Below, in pieces: positions 1-7,051 of a stretch of DNA of 9,651 nucleotides. The first letter of the stretch is position 1. The number at the start of each line of letters is the position of its first letter. Position numbers and translations under genes: made by a program. This DNA is from Comamonadaceae bacterium (GTDB taxonomy: Bacteria; Pseudomonadota; Gammaproteobacteria; Burkholderiales; Burkholderiaceae_C). The stretch spans positions 1 to 9,651 of the forward strand of contig CANGOY010000056.1 in NCBI GenBank assembly GCA_947455585.1, read 5' to 3'. The notes below the pieces were generated by a model that was not told the origin of the DNA, did no database searches, and was given only the letters and a program-made list of their open reading frames with translations.

Positions 1-562
1 CAGGCAAAGTGCCCAACACATCAATGCCGGGCAACGCAATGAGTTCACTCAATTGCTGAAAGCCCAAAGCAGCTTGACCACTCGCCACCAAGGCACCAAC
101 AGGTGTGCCGGGTGGTGGCACCACGATGCGGGCTTTCACCTCGTCAGCGATGCCCCAACGCTCGAACAATTTTTCAAGGTACACGCCGCTTGGACCAGTC
201 GAGTAGCTCAGTGTAGGGCTGGCCAACACAGCGGCTTTCACAGCAGCTTCATTGCTCAGGTCGGGGCGCTCCGCTCCTGCCTGCACAGCCACCGCCACAG
301 GTGAACGCACCCAGTCACAGCGTGAGCCAGTTTGCACATGGCCAGAGGCGATCAGGCGCTCAATCGCGTCAGAGGCCAAGAGCACCATGTCAAATGCTTC
401 GCCGGCTTGCACGCGCTTGGCGGCATCCACACCGCCCACCGATTCGATCTGCACCAACACGCCGGTTTGCGCAAGGTATGCCTGAGTCAAATCGGCCAGC
501 AAAGCCTTGGTGGCCATGGACGAAATACCGCGCAGCACAAGTGATGAAGAGGAAGTTTGCAT
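1..562 (-). CDS. ModA-like substrate-binding protein without signal peptide (partial, 3' end off the left edge)
   Basis: My translation from the ATG at 562-560 gives 187 residues and stays open to the window edge. It resembles the molybdate-type periplasmic binding fold (ModA/PBP2 class II). Visible hallmarks are an N-terminal strand and loop LVLRGISSMATKAL (residues 8-21), a FDMVLLASDAIERL segment (57-70), and STGPSGVYLEKLFERWGI (121-138), where ModA proteins contact the anion. Near the edge is a GFQQLSEL segment (167-174). Family members are usually about 230-260 aa, so roughly 50-70 residues are missing. There is no signal peptide: the protein begins almost at the first beta strand. An in-frame TAA at 583-581 with no ATG, GTG or TTG between it and the ATG rules out a longer start. 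Met16 (517-515) is an alternative start. No good Shine-Dalgarno is visible. It is divergent from the LysR gene and probably controlled by it (inference). The ligand cannot be named from sequence; molybdate is not established. Confidence 0.8.
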   Translation of the reverse strand, partial: MQTSSSSLVLRGISSMATKALLADLTQAYLAQTGVLVQIESVGGVDAAKRVQAGEAFDMVLLASDAIERLIASGHVQTGSRCDWVRSPVAVAVQAGAERPDLSNEAAVKAAVLASPTLSYSTGPSGVYLEKLFERWGIADEVKARIVVPPPGTPVGALVASGQAALGFQQLSELIALPGIDVLGTLP

Positions 563-668
563 GCGGATGATTCTAGGGATTTACCTCAAGAAAGCGCTCC
601 AAAGGGACAACTAGCTGCTATAACGTTTTTAAATAACGGACAATAGGTTATTCAAAATAGAGAATTCC
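563..668. promoter_or_regulatory. Divergent promoter region between the ModA-like gene and the LysR gene
   Basis: This 106-bp AT-rich gap must hold the promoters of both divergent genes. LysR-type regulators typically bind such gaps, repress themselves and activate the divergent gene. I see no hexamer pair close to the sigma-70 consensus on either strand. Weak candidates only: on the minus strand TTGTCC followed 15 nt later by TATAGC. A GAGA stretch about 8 nt before the LysR ATG may serve as its ribosome binding site. Confidence 0.5.
620..652. promoter_or_regulatory. Candidate LysR operator: three ATAAC half-sites
   Basis: AATAAC (632-637) and GTTATT (647-652) form a perfect 6-bp inverted repeat with a 9-nt spacer. 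A further ATAAC in direct orientation lies at 620-624, so half-sites begin at 620, 633 and 647, spaced 13-14 bp. The dyad sits about 20-40 bp upstream of the LysR start, where autorepression would be expected. The spacing is not the classic T-N11-A LysR box, so this is a candidate only. AT-rich sequence can give such dyads by chance. Confidence 0.4.
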
Positions 669-1592
669 ATGGAACTCAAACAAATCGAATCATTTGTGCG
701 CGTGGCCGAGCTGGGCAGCTTCACCAAAGCAGCCCTTGCTCTGAACATTCCGCAACCCCTGCTGAGCCGTCATGTGCGCCAGTTGGAAGTGGAGTTGCAT
801 CAGAACTTGTTGATGCGTAATGGCCGCGGCGTGACTGTGACCGAAGCTGGCTTGGTGATGCTGGAACACGGACGCGGCATCTTGCACCAAGTGGCGGTGG
901 CCCAAGAAGAGCTGGGCTCGGTGCGTGGCGCGTTGGCTGGTCGCGTGTCCATTGGCTTGCCGCCCAGTCTCTCGAAGCTGGTGACCGTGCCCTTGACCAT
1001 GACCTTTCGCAAAGCCCTACCGCATGCGCAGCTGTCACTCACCGAAGGCTTCTCTGTATTGATGGTGGAGAGCTTGCGTGCAGGCCGCTTAGACATGGCT
1101 GTGCTCTACAACCCTGCGCCCTCCCCCGATTTGGATATGACGGTGCTGCATGAAGACACACTGGTTTTGATTGCGGGCAAAAAAAGCAAACCTCTGACTG
1201 CCGATACAACCCTCAAAACCGTGGTGCAACTGGCCGATTTGGCCAAGCTGCCGCTCATTGCGCCTAGCAGGCCCAACGCATTTCGTTTGTTGATTGACAC
1301 CGAAATGCTGCGACTCAACTGCAAGCCCAACATCGTGCTCGAGATCGATGGCTTGAATGCCATTTTGGAATTGGTCAAAGAAGGCTTGGGCTACGCCGTG
1401 CTGCCCGCCTACACGCTGAGCAACTTTGCCAAGCCCGAAGACTTCACCACCCATCGCGTAGAAAAACCCAAGCTCATGAGCCAGCTCATGCTGGTGTGGT
1501 CCGCGCGTCGCCCCATGACAGCCACACACAAAGCAGCCATGAAGCTCACGCAAGACGTGGTGTCTCGCGCGTTGCAAGCCAATACACTTTAA
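669..1592 (+). CDS. LysR-family transcriptional regulator (Nac-like)
   Basis: 307 aa, full length for a LysR regulator. The N-terminal winged helix-turn-helix (about residues 1-60) begins MELKQIESFVRVAELGSF and includes the recognition-helix stretch PQPLLSRHVRQLE. A linker helix follows, then a periplasmic-binding-fold effector domain from about residue 92 (GRVSIGLPPSLSKL) with the usual GLGYAVLPAY segment near the end. The overall character is like the Nac/Cbl-type effector-domain group, but the effector is unknown. The ATG at 669 is the natural LysR start. It is divergent from the ModA-like gene, which is its most likely target. It is convergent with the efflux operon, and its stop codon abuts that of the emrB-like gene, so control of the pump is less likely though not excluded. 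Confidence 0.93.
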   Translation: MELKQIESFVRVAELGSFTKAALALNIPQPLLSRHVRQLEVELHQNLLMRNGRGVTVTEAGLVMLEHGRGILHQVAVAQEELGSVRGALAGRVSIGLPPSLSKLVTVPLTMTFRKALPHAQLSLTEGFSVLMVESLRAGRLDMAVLYNPAPSPDLDMTVLHEDTLVLIAGKKSKPLTADTTLKTVVQLADLAKLPLIAPSRPNAFRLLIDTEMLRLNCKPNIVLEIDGLNAILELVKEGLGYAVLPAYTLSNFAKPEDFTTHRVEKPKLMSQLMLVWSARRPMTATHKAAMKLTQDVVSRALQANTL

Positions 1593-1596
1593 TTAA
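1589..1596. other. TTAATTAA palindrome formed by two abutting convergent stop codons
   Basis: The LysR stop TAA occupies 1590-1592 and the emrB-like stop TAA (minus strand) occupies 1595-1593, with no base between. The palindrome centre lies exactly at the junction. No hairpin with a T-run is present on either side; the only stem nearby is a weak CTGCA/TGCAG (1607-1621) without a U-tract. Each transcript probably runs into the other gene as antisense before stopping. Confidence 0.85.
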
Positions 1597-3161
1597 TGCG
1601 CACCACCTGCATCTTGTGCAGCATTGGCCTTGTGTTGTGCCGGTCGGCGGGTGAGCCAAATCAAACCTATCAACAGCAAGAACATGACCGACGAGGCTAA
1701 AAACACATCATCGGCAGCACGGGTGTACGCCTGCTGATCAATCAAGCGGTTGATTTGCAGCATGGCTTGCTCAGCGGTGAGCCCGGAGGCCTGAAGCCCT
1801 TCCATCGTGCTCACAAAAACAGGGTTCGTTGCTGTGAGTGATTCGGTCAAATGCGCGTGGTGCAACGACGCGCGACTGTCCCAAACCGTGGTGGCGATTG
1901 AGGTGCCCATCGCACCTGCCATGATTCGCACAAAGTTGCTCAAGCCCGCTGCCGCCGGGATGCGCTCTGGCGGCTGACCAGACAAAGTGAGCGTGGTCAG
2001 CGGGATGAAGAAAAACGCCATGGCGGCACCTTGCAGCAACGTGGGCCACAAAATGTGTTGAAAGTCTGTTTGCGTGGTGAACTGTGAACGCAGCCACAAG
2101 ACCAGCGCAAAAACAATGAACGCGCCAGTGGCCATGCGACGAGGATCCCACTGACCCACTTTTTTTCCAACCAAGGGGGTCAACAAAATCGCAAGGAACC
2201 CCACAGGCGCCAGAGCCATGCCAGCCGAGGTTGCGGTGTAGCCCATCCACTGCTGCAACCACAAAGGCATCAACACCACGTTGCCAAAAAACAAACCATA
2301 GGCCACAGACAACGCTAGGGCACCAAACGCAAAGTTACGTCCCTTGAACAATCGCAAATCTACCACCGGGTGCTTGTCTGTGAACTCCCACACCACAAAC
2401 ACAGCGAAGGACACCAAGGCCACCAAACTCAAGATGATGATTTCATTCGAAGCAAACCAATCCAACTCTTTGCCTTTGTCGAGCATGAGTTGCAAAGAAC
2501 CGACCCACAACACAAGCAAGGTCAGCCCCACCGTGTCGATGGGCAGTTTGCGAATTGGCGTTTCGCGCTTGCGGTAAATGCCCCACGTGACGGCCGCCGA
2601 CAACAAGCCCACAGGCACGTTGATGTAAAAAATCCAAGGCCATGACACGTTGTCGGTGATCCATCCGCCCAAAAGCGGCCCCACCACAGGCGCCACCAAA
2701 GTGGTCACACCCCACAAAGCCAAGGCTGTGCCCGCTTTCGCGCTTGGGTAACTCGAGAGCAACAAGGTTTGCGACAGCGGAATCATGGGCCCTGCCACCA
2801 AGCCTTGCATCACACGAAATACCACGAGCATTTCAAGCGATGGGGCAAAGCCGCACAACCAACTGGTCAAGACAAACAGCAAGATGCTGGCCGTGATGAG
2901 TCGCACCGCGCCAAAGCGCATGGTCAACCAGCCGGTCAAGGGCACCGCAATCGCGTTGGCCACACCAAAGCTGGTGATCACCCATGTACCCTGATTCGGA
3001 CTGACACCTAAATCTCCTGCAATGGCGGGAATCGACACGTTGGCAATGGACGAGTCAAGCACGTTCATGAACGTGGCCAAGGACAGCGCCAGCGTGCCCA
3101 ACAAAAGCATCAAGCCATGCAGCGGCTCGGGTCTGGCAGGCGCGACAGAGGGCTCACTCAT
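1593..3161 (-). CDS. emrB: DHA2-family (EmrB-type) MFS drug exporter
   Basis: 522 aa, the usual size for a 14-helix DHA2 proton-driven exporter of the inner membrane. Recognised motifs are LDSSIANVSIP in helix 1 (35-45), QGTWVITSF (57-65), a motif A-like GWLTMRFGAVRL (77-88), FRVMQG (115-120) and the antiporter motif C stretch GPLLGGW (161-167). These closely follow the EmrB pattern. The last helix (about 490-508) is followed by a short polar tail. The ATG lies 1 nt after the stop of the adaptor gene, so the two are translationally coupled. With the adaptor and the NodT-type channel encoded upstream it would pump hydrophobic compounds from cytoplasm to outside. The substrate cannot be told from sequence. 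The symbol is by family; orthology to Escherichia coli emrB is not proven. Confidence 0.93.
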   Translation of the reverse strand: MSEPSVAPARPEPLHGLMLLLGTLALSLATFMNVLDSSIANVSIPAIAGDLGVSPNQGTWVITSFGVANAIAVPLTGWLTMRFGAVRLITASILLFVLTSWLCGFAPSLEMLVVFRVMQGLVAGPMIPLSQTLLLSSYPSAKAGTALALWGVTTLVAPVVGPLLGGWITDNVSWPWIFYINVPVGLLSAAVTWGIYRKRETPIRKLPIDTVGLTLLVLWVGSLQLMLDKGKELDWFASNEIIILSLVALVSFAVFVVWEFTDKHPVVDLRLFKGRNFAFGALALSVAYGLFFGNVVLMPLWLQQWMGYTATSAGMALAPVGFLAILLTPLVGKKVGQWDPRRMATGAFIVFALVLWLRSQFTTQTDFQHILWPTLLQGAAMAFFFIPLTTLTLSGQPPERIPAAAGLSNFVRIMAGAMGTSIATTVWDSRASLHHAHLTESLTATNPVFVSTMEGLQASGLTAEQAMLQINRLIDQQAYTRAADDVFLASSVMFLLLIGLIWLTRRPAQHKANAAQDAGGAH

Positions 3162-3162
3162 G

Positions 3163-4386
3163 TCACTGTGGTTTCACAGCTGGGGCAACTGATGTGCCTA
3201 AGTTGGCTGCAATGATGCGAGCCACCTCGGCATCGGCCGCCACTTGCTGCGTGTCGTAAATGACGGTGGCTGCCACATTGCCCTCACGCGTGGCATCGGA
3301 CAAGATTTTTCCTGTTTGATCGGCCGTGTCCACCATGACATCCATCGATAAGCCAACGCGCAAAGGATAGGACACCAACTCTTGCGGATCTAGCGCAATG
3401 CGCACTGGCACGCGTTGCACCACCTTGATCCAATTGCCAGTGGCGTTTTGTGCAGGCAAGAGTGAAAACGCTGCACCCGTGCCAGCACCTAAGCCCGCCA
3501 CCTTGCCATGAAAAATAATTTTCTTGCCGTACACATCGGCTTGCAGCTCTGCGGGCTGGCCTATCCGCAAATCTTTGAGCTGGCTCTCTTTGAAGTTGGC
3601 ATCCACCCACAATTGGTTCAGCGCAACCATCGTCATCAACGGCGTACCCGCTTGCACACGTTGCCCCACTTGCACGCTGCGCTTGGCCACATGGCCATCA
3701 ATGGGCGCTCTCAGGTTCACACGCTGCAGCGCCAAGTAGGCCTCGCGCAACTTAGCAGCGGCTCTCACCACATTGGGATGCGTTTCAACTGTCGTACCTT
3801 CAGTCTGGGTTTGGCCTGCATTCAATTGCTCTTTGGCAGCAAGCACCGCAGACTGCGCTGCCGCAGCCATGCTTTGCGCCGAAGCCAGTTGTGCACTGAC
3901 GTGTTGAAATTCTTCTTGACTCACAGCACCGCTGCTCACCAACGGTGCGCGGCGGTTCACATCGTCTTGCGCACGATTCAAGTCAACCTGTGCGCGTTTG
4001 TAATCTGCCTGACGAAAATTCAACTGTGCTACCAACGACGCACTACCTGCAAACAACGAACGCACCTCGCGCACAGCCTGAGCCAGCTGGGCTTGGGCTT
4101 GTTCTAAAGCCATGCGTGCATCGACTTCGTCGAGCTTGACTAACATTTGACCAGCTCGCACAAAGTCTGTTTCATCTGCCTGAATAGACAACACCGTGCC
4201 ACTGACTTGTGGTGTGATTTGCAGCACATTGCCCACCACGTAAGCGTTGTCTGTATCCAGGTGGTGCCGCCCTGCAAACCAATGCCAACCGCCCCACACC
4301 AAGGCTGCAGTCCCCACGGCAAAAGCAATAAAGGTCAAACCGCGCCGACGCTTGTCTGCCAATTCGTTAGAGGTCGATTGAGTCAT
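3163..4386 (-). CDS. emrA: EmrA-type HlyD-family periplasmic adaptor of the efflux pump
   Basis: 407 aa from the ATG at 4386; a GTG directly before it (4389-4387) is a less likely start. Order of parts: short charged cytoplasmic N-terminus (KRRR), one membrane anchor (about 16-37), the DTDNAYVVGN strand typical of EmrA, a biotinyl-lipoyl half (QVSGTVLSIQADETDFVRAG), a long alpha-helical hairpin rich in Ala and Gln (about 90-205), the second lipoyl half (LRAPIDGHVAKRSVQVGQ), and a beta-barrel domain with the EmrA-like segment LLPAQNATGNWIKVVQRVPV. It bridges the inner-membrane transporter to the outer-membrane channel. It lies 21 nt after the channel gene and 1 nt before the transporter gene. 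A weak purine-rich ribosome binding site (AGAAAGAA) precedes the start. Confidence 0.93.
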   Translation of the reverse strand: MTQSTSNELADKRRRGLTFIAFAVGTAALVWGGWHWFAGRHHLDTDNAYVVGNVLQITPQVSGTVLSIQADETDFVRAGQMLVKLDEVDARMALEQAQAQLAQAVREVRSLFAGSASLVAQLNFRQADYKRAQVDLNRAQDDVNRRAPLVSSGAVSQEEFQHVSAQLASAQSMAAAAQSAVLAAKEQLNAGQTQTEGTTVETHPNVVRAAAKLREAYLALQRVNLRAPIDGHVAKRSVQVGQRVQAGTPLMTMVALNQLWVDANFKESQLKDLRIGQPAELQADVYGKKIIFHGKVAGLGAGTGAAFSLLPAQNATGNWIKVVQRVPVRIALDPQELVSYPLRVGLSMDVMVDTADQTGKILSDATREGNVAATVIYDTQQVAADAEVARIIAANLGTSVAPAVKPQ

Positions 4387-4407
4387 CACTGTTCTTTCTT
4401 TTATTGC

Positions 4408-5802
4408 TTATCGTGCGTCGCGCCAACCGCCACCCAAGGACTTCATCAAAGCCACACGGTTGTCCAACTCACGCGCGCGCAAGTCGATCGCACTGCGACG
4501 CTGCGCCAACCACTGGCTTTCGGCATTCAATACAACCAATTGATTGGTCAACCCTGCGCTGTAACGCGCCAGATGAATGTCGTACGCAGCCTGCGCTGAC
4601 GCCAAAGCTTTGCCTTCGTCTTGTTGCTGACGCTGCAGCGATTGGCTGGAACTGATCGCATCGCTGGCTTCCTTAACGGCATCTAACACCACGCCGTTGT
4701 ATGAGGCAATGGCAATGTCTAAATCGCCCTGCCGTCCTTTGAGCTGCGCACGCAAACGGCCGCCATCAAACAGGGGCAAACGGATGGCTGGGCTAATGCC
4801 GGCTTGGGCACTGCCACTTTCAAACAACTTACCAGTCCCAATGGCACTGACACCTGCAAAGGCAGAAATATTGATGTTGGGATAAAACTGCGTGCGTGCT
4901 GCTTGCACATCCTGCACCGCAGCTTCCACACGCCAACGCGCAGCTACAACATCGGCACGACGTCCCAGCAAATCAGTCCCCAGCGTCAACGGCATGTCTT
5001 CTAAGCGAAGGTGTGTGAGGTCTGGATTTAAATCGGCGTATGCATCCACGCCTTGGCCAGCCAGCGCCGCCAACTGATGGCGAACCAAATTGATTTGCTC
5101 ATTCAACATTTCAGCTTGGCCTCGTGCTTGCGCCAATGCCACTTCGGCCTGCTGCAACTCGAGCTGTGTATCTAAGCCCGCCTTCACGCGCTCTGTGGTG
5201 AGCGTTGAAAATGTTTGGCGCTGAGCCAAGGCGTGCTGCGCCACATCTCGTTGCGCCACCAACCGCGCCAATGTGATGTAGCCACGACATACCTGCGCAG
5301 CCAAACTGACCGCAGCCGCCTGTGCATCGGCTTGTGCGGCTTGCGCTTGATTCAAAGCTGAAGCGATTTCCGCCGTGTGCTGTCCAAACAAATCCGGGGC
5401 CCAAGCCACACCGAATTGCGCTGTGTCGCTGTTGTAAACATTGCCCGCCAACGGTGGCGGGTACAAGCCATTCGCGGTGTAACGCTGACGCGTGACATCT
5501 GCCCCCACGGACACTTGAGGAAACGTGGTGGATTGATTCACATCCGCCAAAGCCAACATGCGCGTGACCCGCGCGCGCGCCACCGCCAAGGTAGGCTGCC
5601 CTGCCAAAGCATGGGTGATCAACTGATCTAGTTCGACATCGCCAAACGATTGCCACCATTGCGTGGAGACAAGCGCCGTCGACATATCGCCAAGACCCAG
5701 CGCTCTGGCTGGTGTTTGAGTCAATGGTGGGTGATCAGGACCGGGTGTAGCGCAGCCCACTAGACCCAAAGCGAGTAGCCAAGTAGAAGCACGCCACAGC
5801 AT
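4408..5802 (-). CDS. NodT-family outer-membrane efflux lipoprotein (TolC-like channel)
   Basis: 464 aa from the ATG at 5802. The frame is open further upstream, but this start gives a clean lipoprotein signal: MLWRASTWLLALGLVGC, lipobox LVGC with lipidated Cys17 followed by Ala, so outer-membrane sorting is expected. An ATG at 5823 would overlap the upstream gene and keep the same lipobox, so it remains possible. Two outer-membrane efflux repeats follow. Family signatures are WWQSFGDVELDQLI near residue 48, LGRRADVVAARWRVEAA in mid-protein, FYPNINISAFAGV, LPLFDGGRLRAQL and a C-terminal LGGGW. It forms the trimeric exit duct for the adaptor and transporter encoded next. It begins 7 nt after the TPR gene stop, with GGTAAG as a poor Shine-Dalgarno, which suggests coupled translation. 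Confidence 0.92.
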   Translation of the reverse strand: MLWRASTWLLALGLVGCATPGPDHPPLTQTPARALGLGDMSTALVSTQWWQSFGDVELDQLITHALAGQPTLAVARARVTRMLALADVNQSTTFPQVSVGADVTRQRYTANGLYPPPLAGNVYNSDTAQFGVAWAPDLFGQHTAEIASALNQAQAAQADAQAAAVSLAAQVCRGYITLARLVAQRDVAQHALAQRQTFSTLTTERVKAGLDTQLELQQAEVALAQARGQAEMLNEQINLVRHQLAALAGQGVDAYADLNPDLTHLRLEDMPLTLGTDLLGRRADVVAARWRVEAAVQDVQAARTQFYPNINISAFAGVSAIGTGKLFESGSAQAGISPAIRLPLFDGGRLRAQLKGRQGDLDIAIASYNGVVLDAVKEASDAISSSQSLQRQQQDEGKALASAQAAYDIHLARYSAGLTNQLVVLNAESQWLAQRRSAIDLRARELDNRVALMKSLGGGWRDAR

Positions 5803-5809
5803 CACTGAC

Positions 5810-6703
5810 TTACCAGCTGTCATCGCTGCTGCCACCCGAATCCGCGCTGTCCCAATCATTGCCTGAGCCAGCATCGAAAGAACCGAGGTCGGGTTGGGCT
5901 GGCGTGTCAAACGGCACGTAGCCTCCGTTGTCTGTTGCAGTTGTGGCGCCTGCAGCTGGTGCTGTGTGATGGTCGCCTTCTAAAGCCTTTGACAAAGCGT
6001 AACCTGCGGCAACACCCGCCAACCCGCCAACCACAGCACCGGTCATGGTGGAGCCTGCGCTGTTGGGCTGTGCATAGCCTTGGGGCGCATAGCCACCTTG
6101 TGGTGCATTGGGCGTGAACTGAGCGCCAAAGCCGCGTGGTGCAGGTGGCGTGCCCATGGGCGTTGCCTCCGGAGCGGCGTTTGTTGAATTGGCATTGTTT
6201 GCGGCTGATTTACGCAACCACAAACCCAGCACGACCAAACCTGCGATGGCCAACCAGACATAGCTCAATGAAAAACCACTGCCACTCACAGCAGCTTCTG
6301 GCGCCGCTTTGGCAGCCACATGCGTGCCGGACGGGACCGATGGCTCCATCACCACAGAGGATGTAGGCGCAGCAGCCAAATCGCTCACTTTGGCAAACAC
6401 GGCATTGAACTTGTCTGGGCTGGCGGCGAACTTCAAAGACGGCTCGATGTCTTTGGCTTTTTGCAATTCGGTTTGCGCCTCTTTGTAACGGTGCTCATGC
6501 GCCAACACTTGACCCAGCTCGTAATGCGCTTTGGCACTTTGCGGTTTGTCTTGCAGCACCTCGCGCAGCATGGTCTCTGCCTGTGAGTAGTGGCCCGCGG
6601 CCACGGCTGCTTCAATGTCTTTGGGCGTAGGCAACGCCAACGCGAGGGTAGCACCCACCACGAATGCACCGACAACAACAGATTTCAACAAACGAGACAA
6701 CAT
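5810..6703 (-). CDS. TPR membrane protein of unknown function heading the efflux operon
   Basis: 297 aa from the ATG at 6703, chosen for its AAAGG site 7 nt upstream; a TTG at 6718 is the only longer option. Parts in order: a signal peptide or N-terminal anchor (1-24, ending ALALP); about two tetratricopeptide repeats (26-90), including AAGHYSQAETMLREVLQDKP and AHYELGQVLAHEHRYKEAQ; a low-complexity Ala/Ser/Pro linker; a transmembrane helix (about 147-163, YVWLAIAGLVVLGLWL) followed by Arg-Lys; a Pro/Gly/Gln/Asn-rich stretch; a glycine-zipper-like helix (about 221-240, GAVVGGLAGVAAGYAL); and an acidic Ser/Asp/Gly tail ending DDSW. TPRs mediate protein-protein contacts, and here they would lie outside the inner membrane (inference). 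I do not recognise a named family. It lies 7 nt before the channel gene, so it is co-transcribed with the pump. Confidence 0.85.
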   Translation of the reverse strand: MLSRLLKSVVVGAFVVGATLALALPTPKDIEAAVAAGHYSQAETMLREVLQDKPQSAKAHYELGQVLAHEHRYKEAQTELQKAKDIEPSLKFAASPDKFNAVFAKVSDLAAAPTSSVVMEPSVPSGTHVAAKAAPEAAVSGSGFSLSYVWLAIAGLVVLGLWLRKSAANNANSTNAAPEATPMGTPPAPRGFGAQFTPNAPQGGYAPQGYAQPNSAGSTMTGAVVGGLAGVAAGYALSKALEGDHHTAPAAGATTATDNGGYVPFDTPAQPDLGSFDAGSGNDWDSADSGGSSDDSW

Positions 6704-6710
6704 GAAATTA

Positions 6711-6715
6711 CCTTT
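6711..6715 (-). promoter_or_regulatory. Ribosome binding site AAAGG of the TPR gene
   Basis: AAAGG on the minus strand lies 7 nt before the ATG at 6703. It overlaps the end of the TTG-initiated extension, which argues that the shorter ATG start is the true one. Confidence 0.6.
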
Positions 6716-6861
6716 CAATCCAATCTGAACACTTCAGCGGCGTTGCATTGTGCAGCACCGATGTGACGGCTTACGTAACGACTTGGTAAAGCACGCACAC
6801 CTAATACTTAGATGGGCGTGGTCAGCAGAAATACAAGGGGGATGAAGATGGTGCAGAAACG
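6716..6861. other. Intergenic region upstream of the efflux operon
   Basis: This gap separates the tRNA terminator from the TPR gene and should contain the promoter of the TPR-pump operon. I find no convincing sigma-70 pair. The one symmetric element is an 8-bp perfect palindrome TTACGTAA at 6771-6778, about 70 bp before the start codon. This is plausible for a small dimeric repressor but too short to be more than a suggestion. No coding region is supported. Confidence 0.4.
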
Positions 6862-6885
6862 AAAAAGGCTCCTTGCGGAACCTTT
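6862..6885 (-). terminator. Intrinsic terminator after tRNA-Val
   Basis: On the minus strand AAAGGTTCC pairs with GGAGCCTTT (9 bp, one U-G wobble) around a GCAA tetraloop (GNRA type, stable). The 3' arm runs into TTTTT and then C. The plus-strand version has a C-A mismatch, so the element is oriented for the minus strand. It lies 51 bp beyond the tRNA 3' end and closes the hscA-fdx-dnaQ-tRNA unit. Confidence 0.85.
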
Positions 6886-6936
6886 GACTTTTGCTTTTGA
6901 CAAGCCTTGAAACGATCAAGTTTGATTTAGTAAGGA

Positions 6937-7011
6937 TGGTGGGCGATGCAAGTTTCGAACTTGCGACCCCCACAGTGTGAATGTGGTGCTCTACCCCTGA
7001 GCTAATCGCCC
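6937..7011 (-). tRNA. tRNA-Val (anticodon CAC)
   Basis: 75 nt including an encoded CCA. The cloverleaf reads: acceptor GGGCGAT/ATCGCCC, D stem GCTC/GAGC with a 7-nt loop AGGGGTA, anticodon stem CCACA/TGTGG with loop TTCACAC (anticodon CAC at 6979-6977, decoding GUG), variable loop GGGTC, T stem GCAAG/CTTGC with loop TTCGAAA, discriminator A, then CCA. All stems pair without mismatch. It lies 35 nt downstream of dnaQ in the same direction and is followed by an intrinsic terminator. Confidence 0.97.
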
Positions 7012-7022
7012 ATCTTTACCGT

Positions 7023-7038
7023 TTTCCATCTCTGGAAA
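7023..7038 (-). other. Small hairpin between dnaQ and tRNA-Val
   Basis: TTTCCA and TGGAAA form a perfect 6-bp stem with a GAGA loop on the minus strand. No T-run follows on either strand, so it is not a normal intrinsic terminator. It could be an RNA-processing site in a dnaQ-tRNA transcript or a weak attenuator (inference). Confidence 0.4.
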
Positions 7039-7045
7039 GACCGTA

Positions 7046-7051
7046 ATTATG
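7046..7051 (-). promoter_or_regulatory. Possible -10 hexamer CATAAT for tRNA-Val
   Basis: CATAAT on the minus strand matches the -10 consensus at five of six bases and overlaps the dnaQ stop codon, about 35 nt before the tRNA 5' end. No good -35 element lies 16-18 nt upstream; the nearest is TTGGCG at 20 nt. A dedicated tRNA promoter here is therefore uncertain. Confidence 0.25.

Noticed and set aside
53..570. Several overlapping plus-strand open frames near the left edge
   Set aside because: The minus-strand frame through 1-562 encodes a recognisable ModA-like protein; the plus-strand frames are its shadows.
1089..1577. Minus-strand open frame of 162 codons opposite the LysR gene
   Set aside because: Antisense shadow with His/Gln-rich composition and no recognisable family.
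3508..4107. Plus-strand open frame of 199 codons opposite the emrA-like gene
   Set aside because: Shadow of the adaptor gene. It is rich in Cys, His and Leu in a way expected from antisense reading, with no domain or ribosome binding site.
6734..6973. Minus-strand open frame of 79 codons overlapping the tRNA and its terminator
   Set aside because: It reads through the tRNA 3' half and the terminator hairpin, which explain the sequence; no coding signal is seen.
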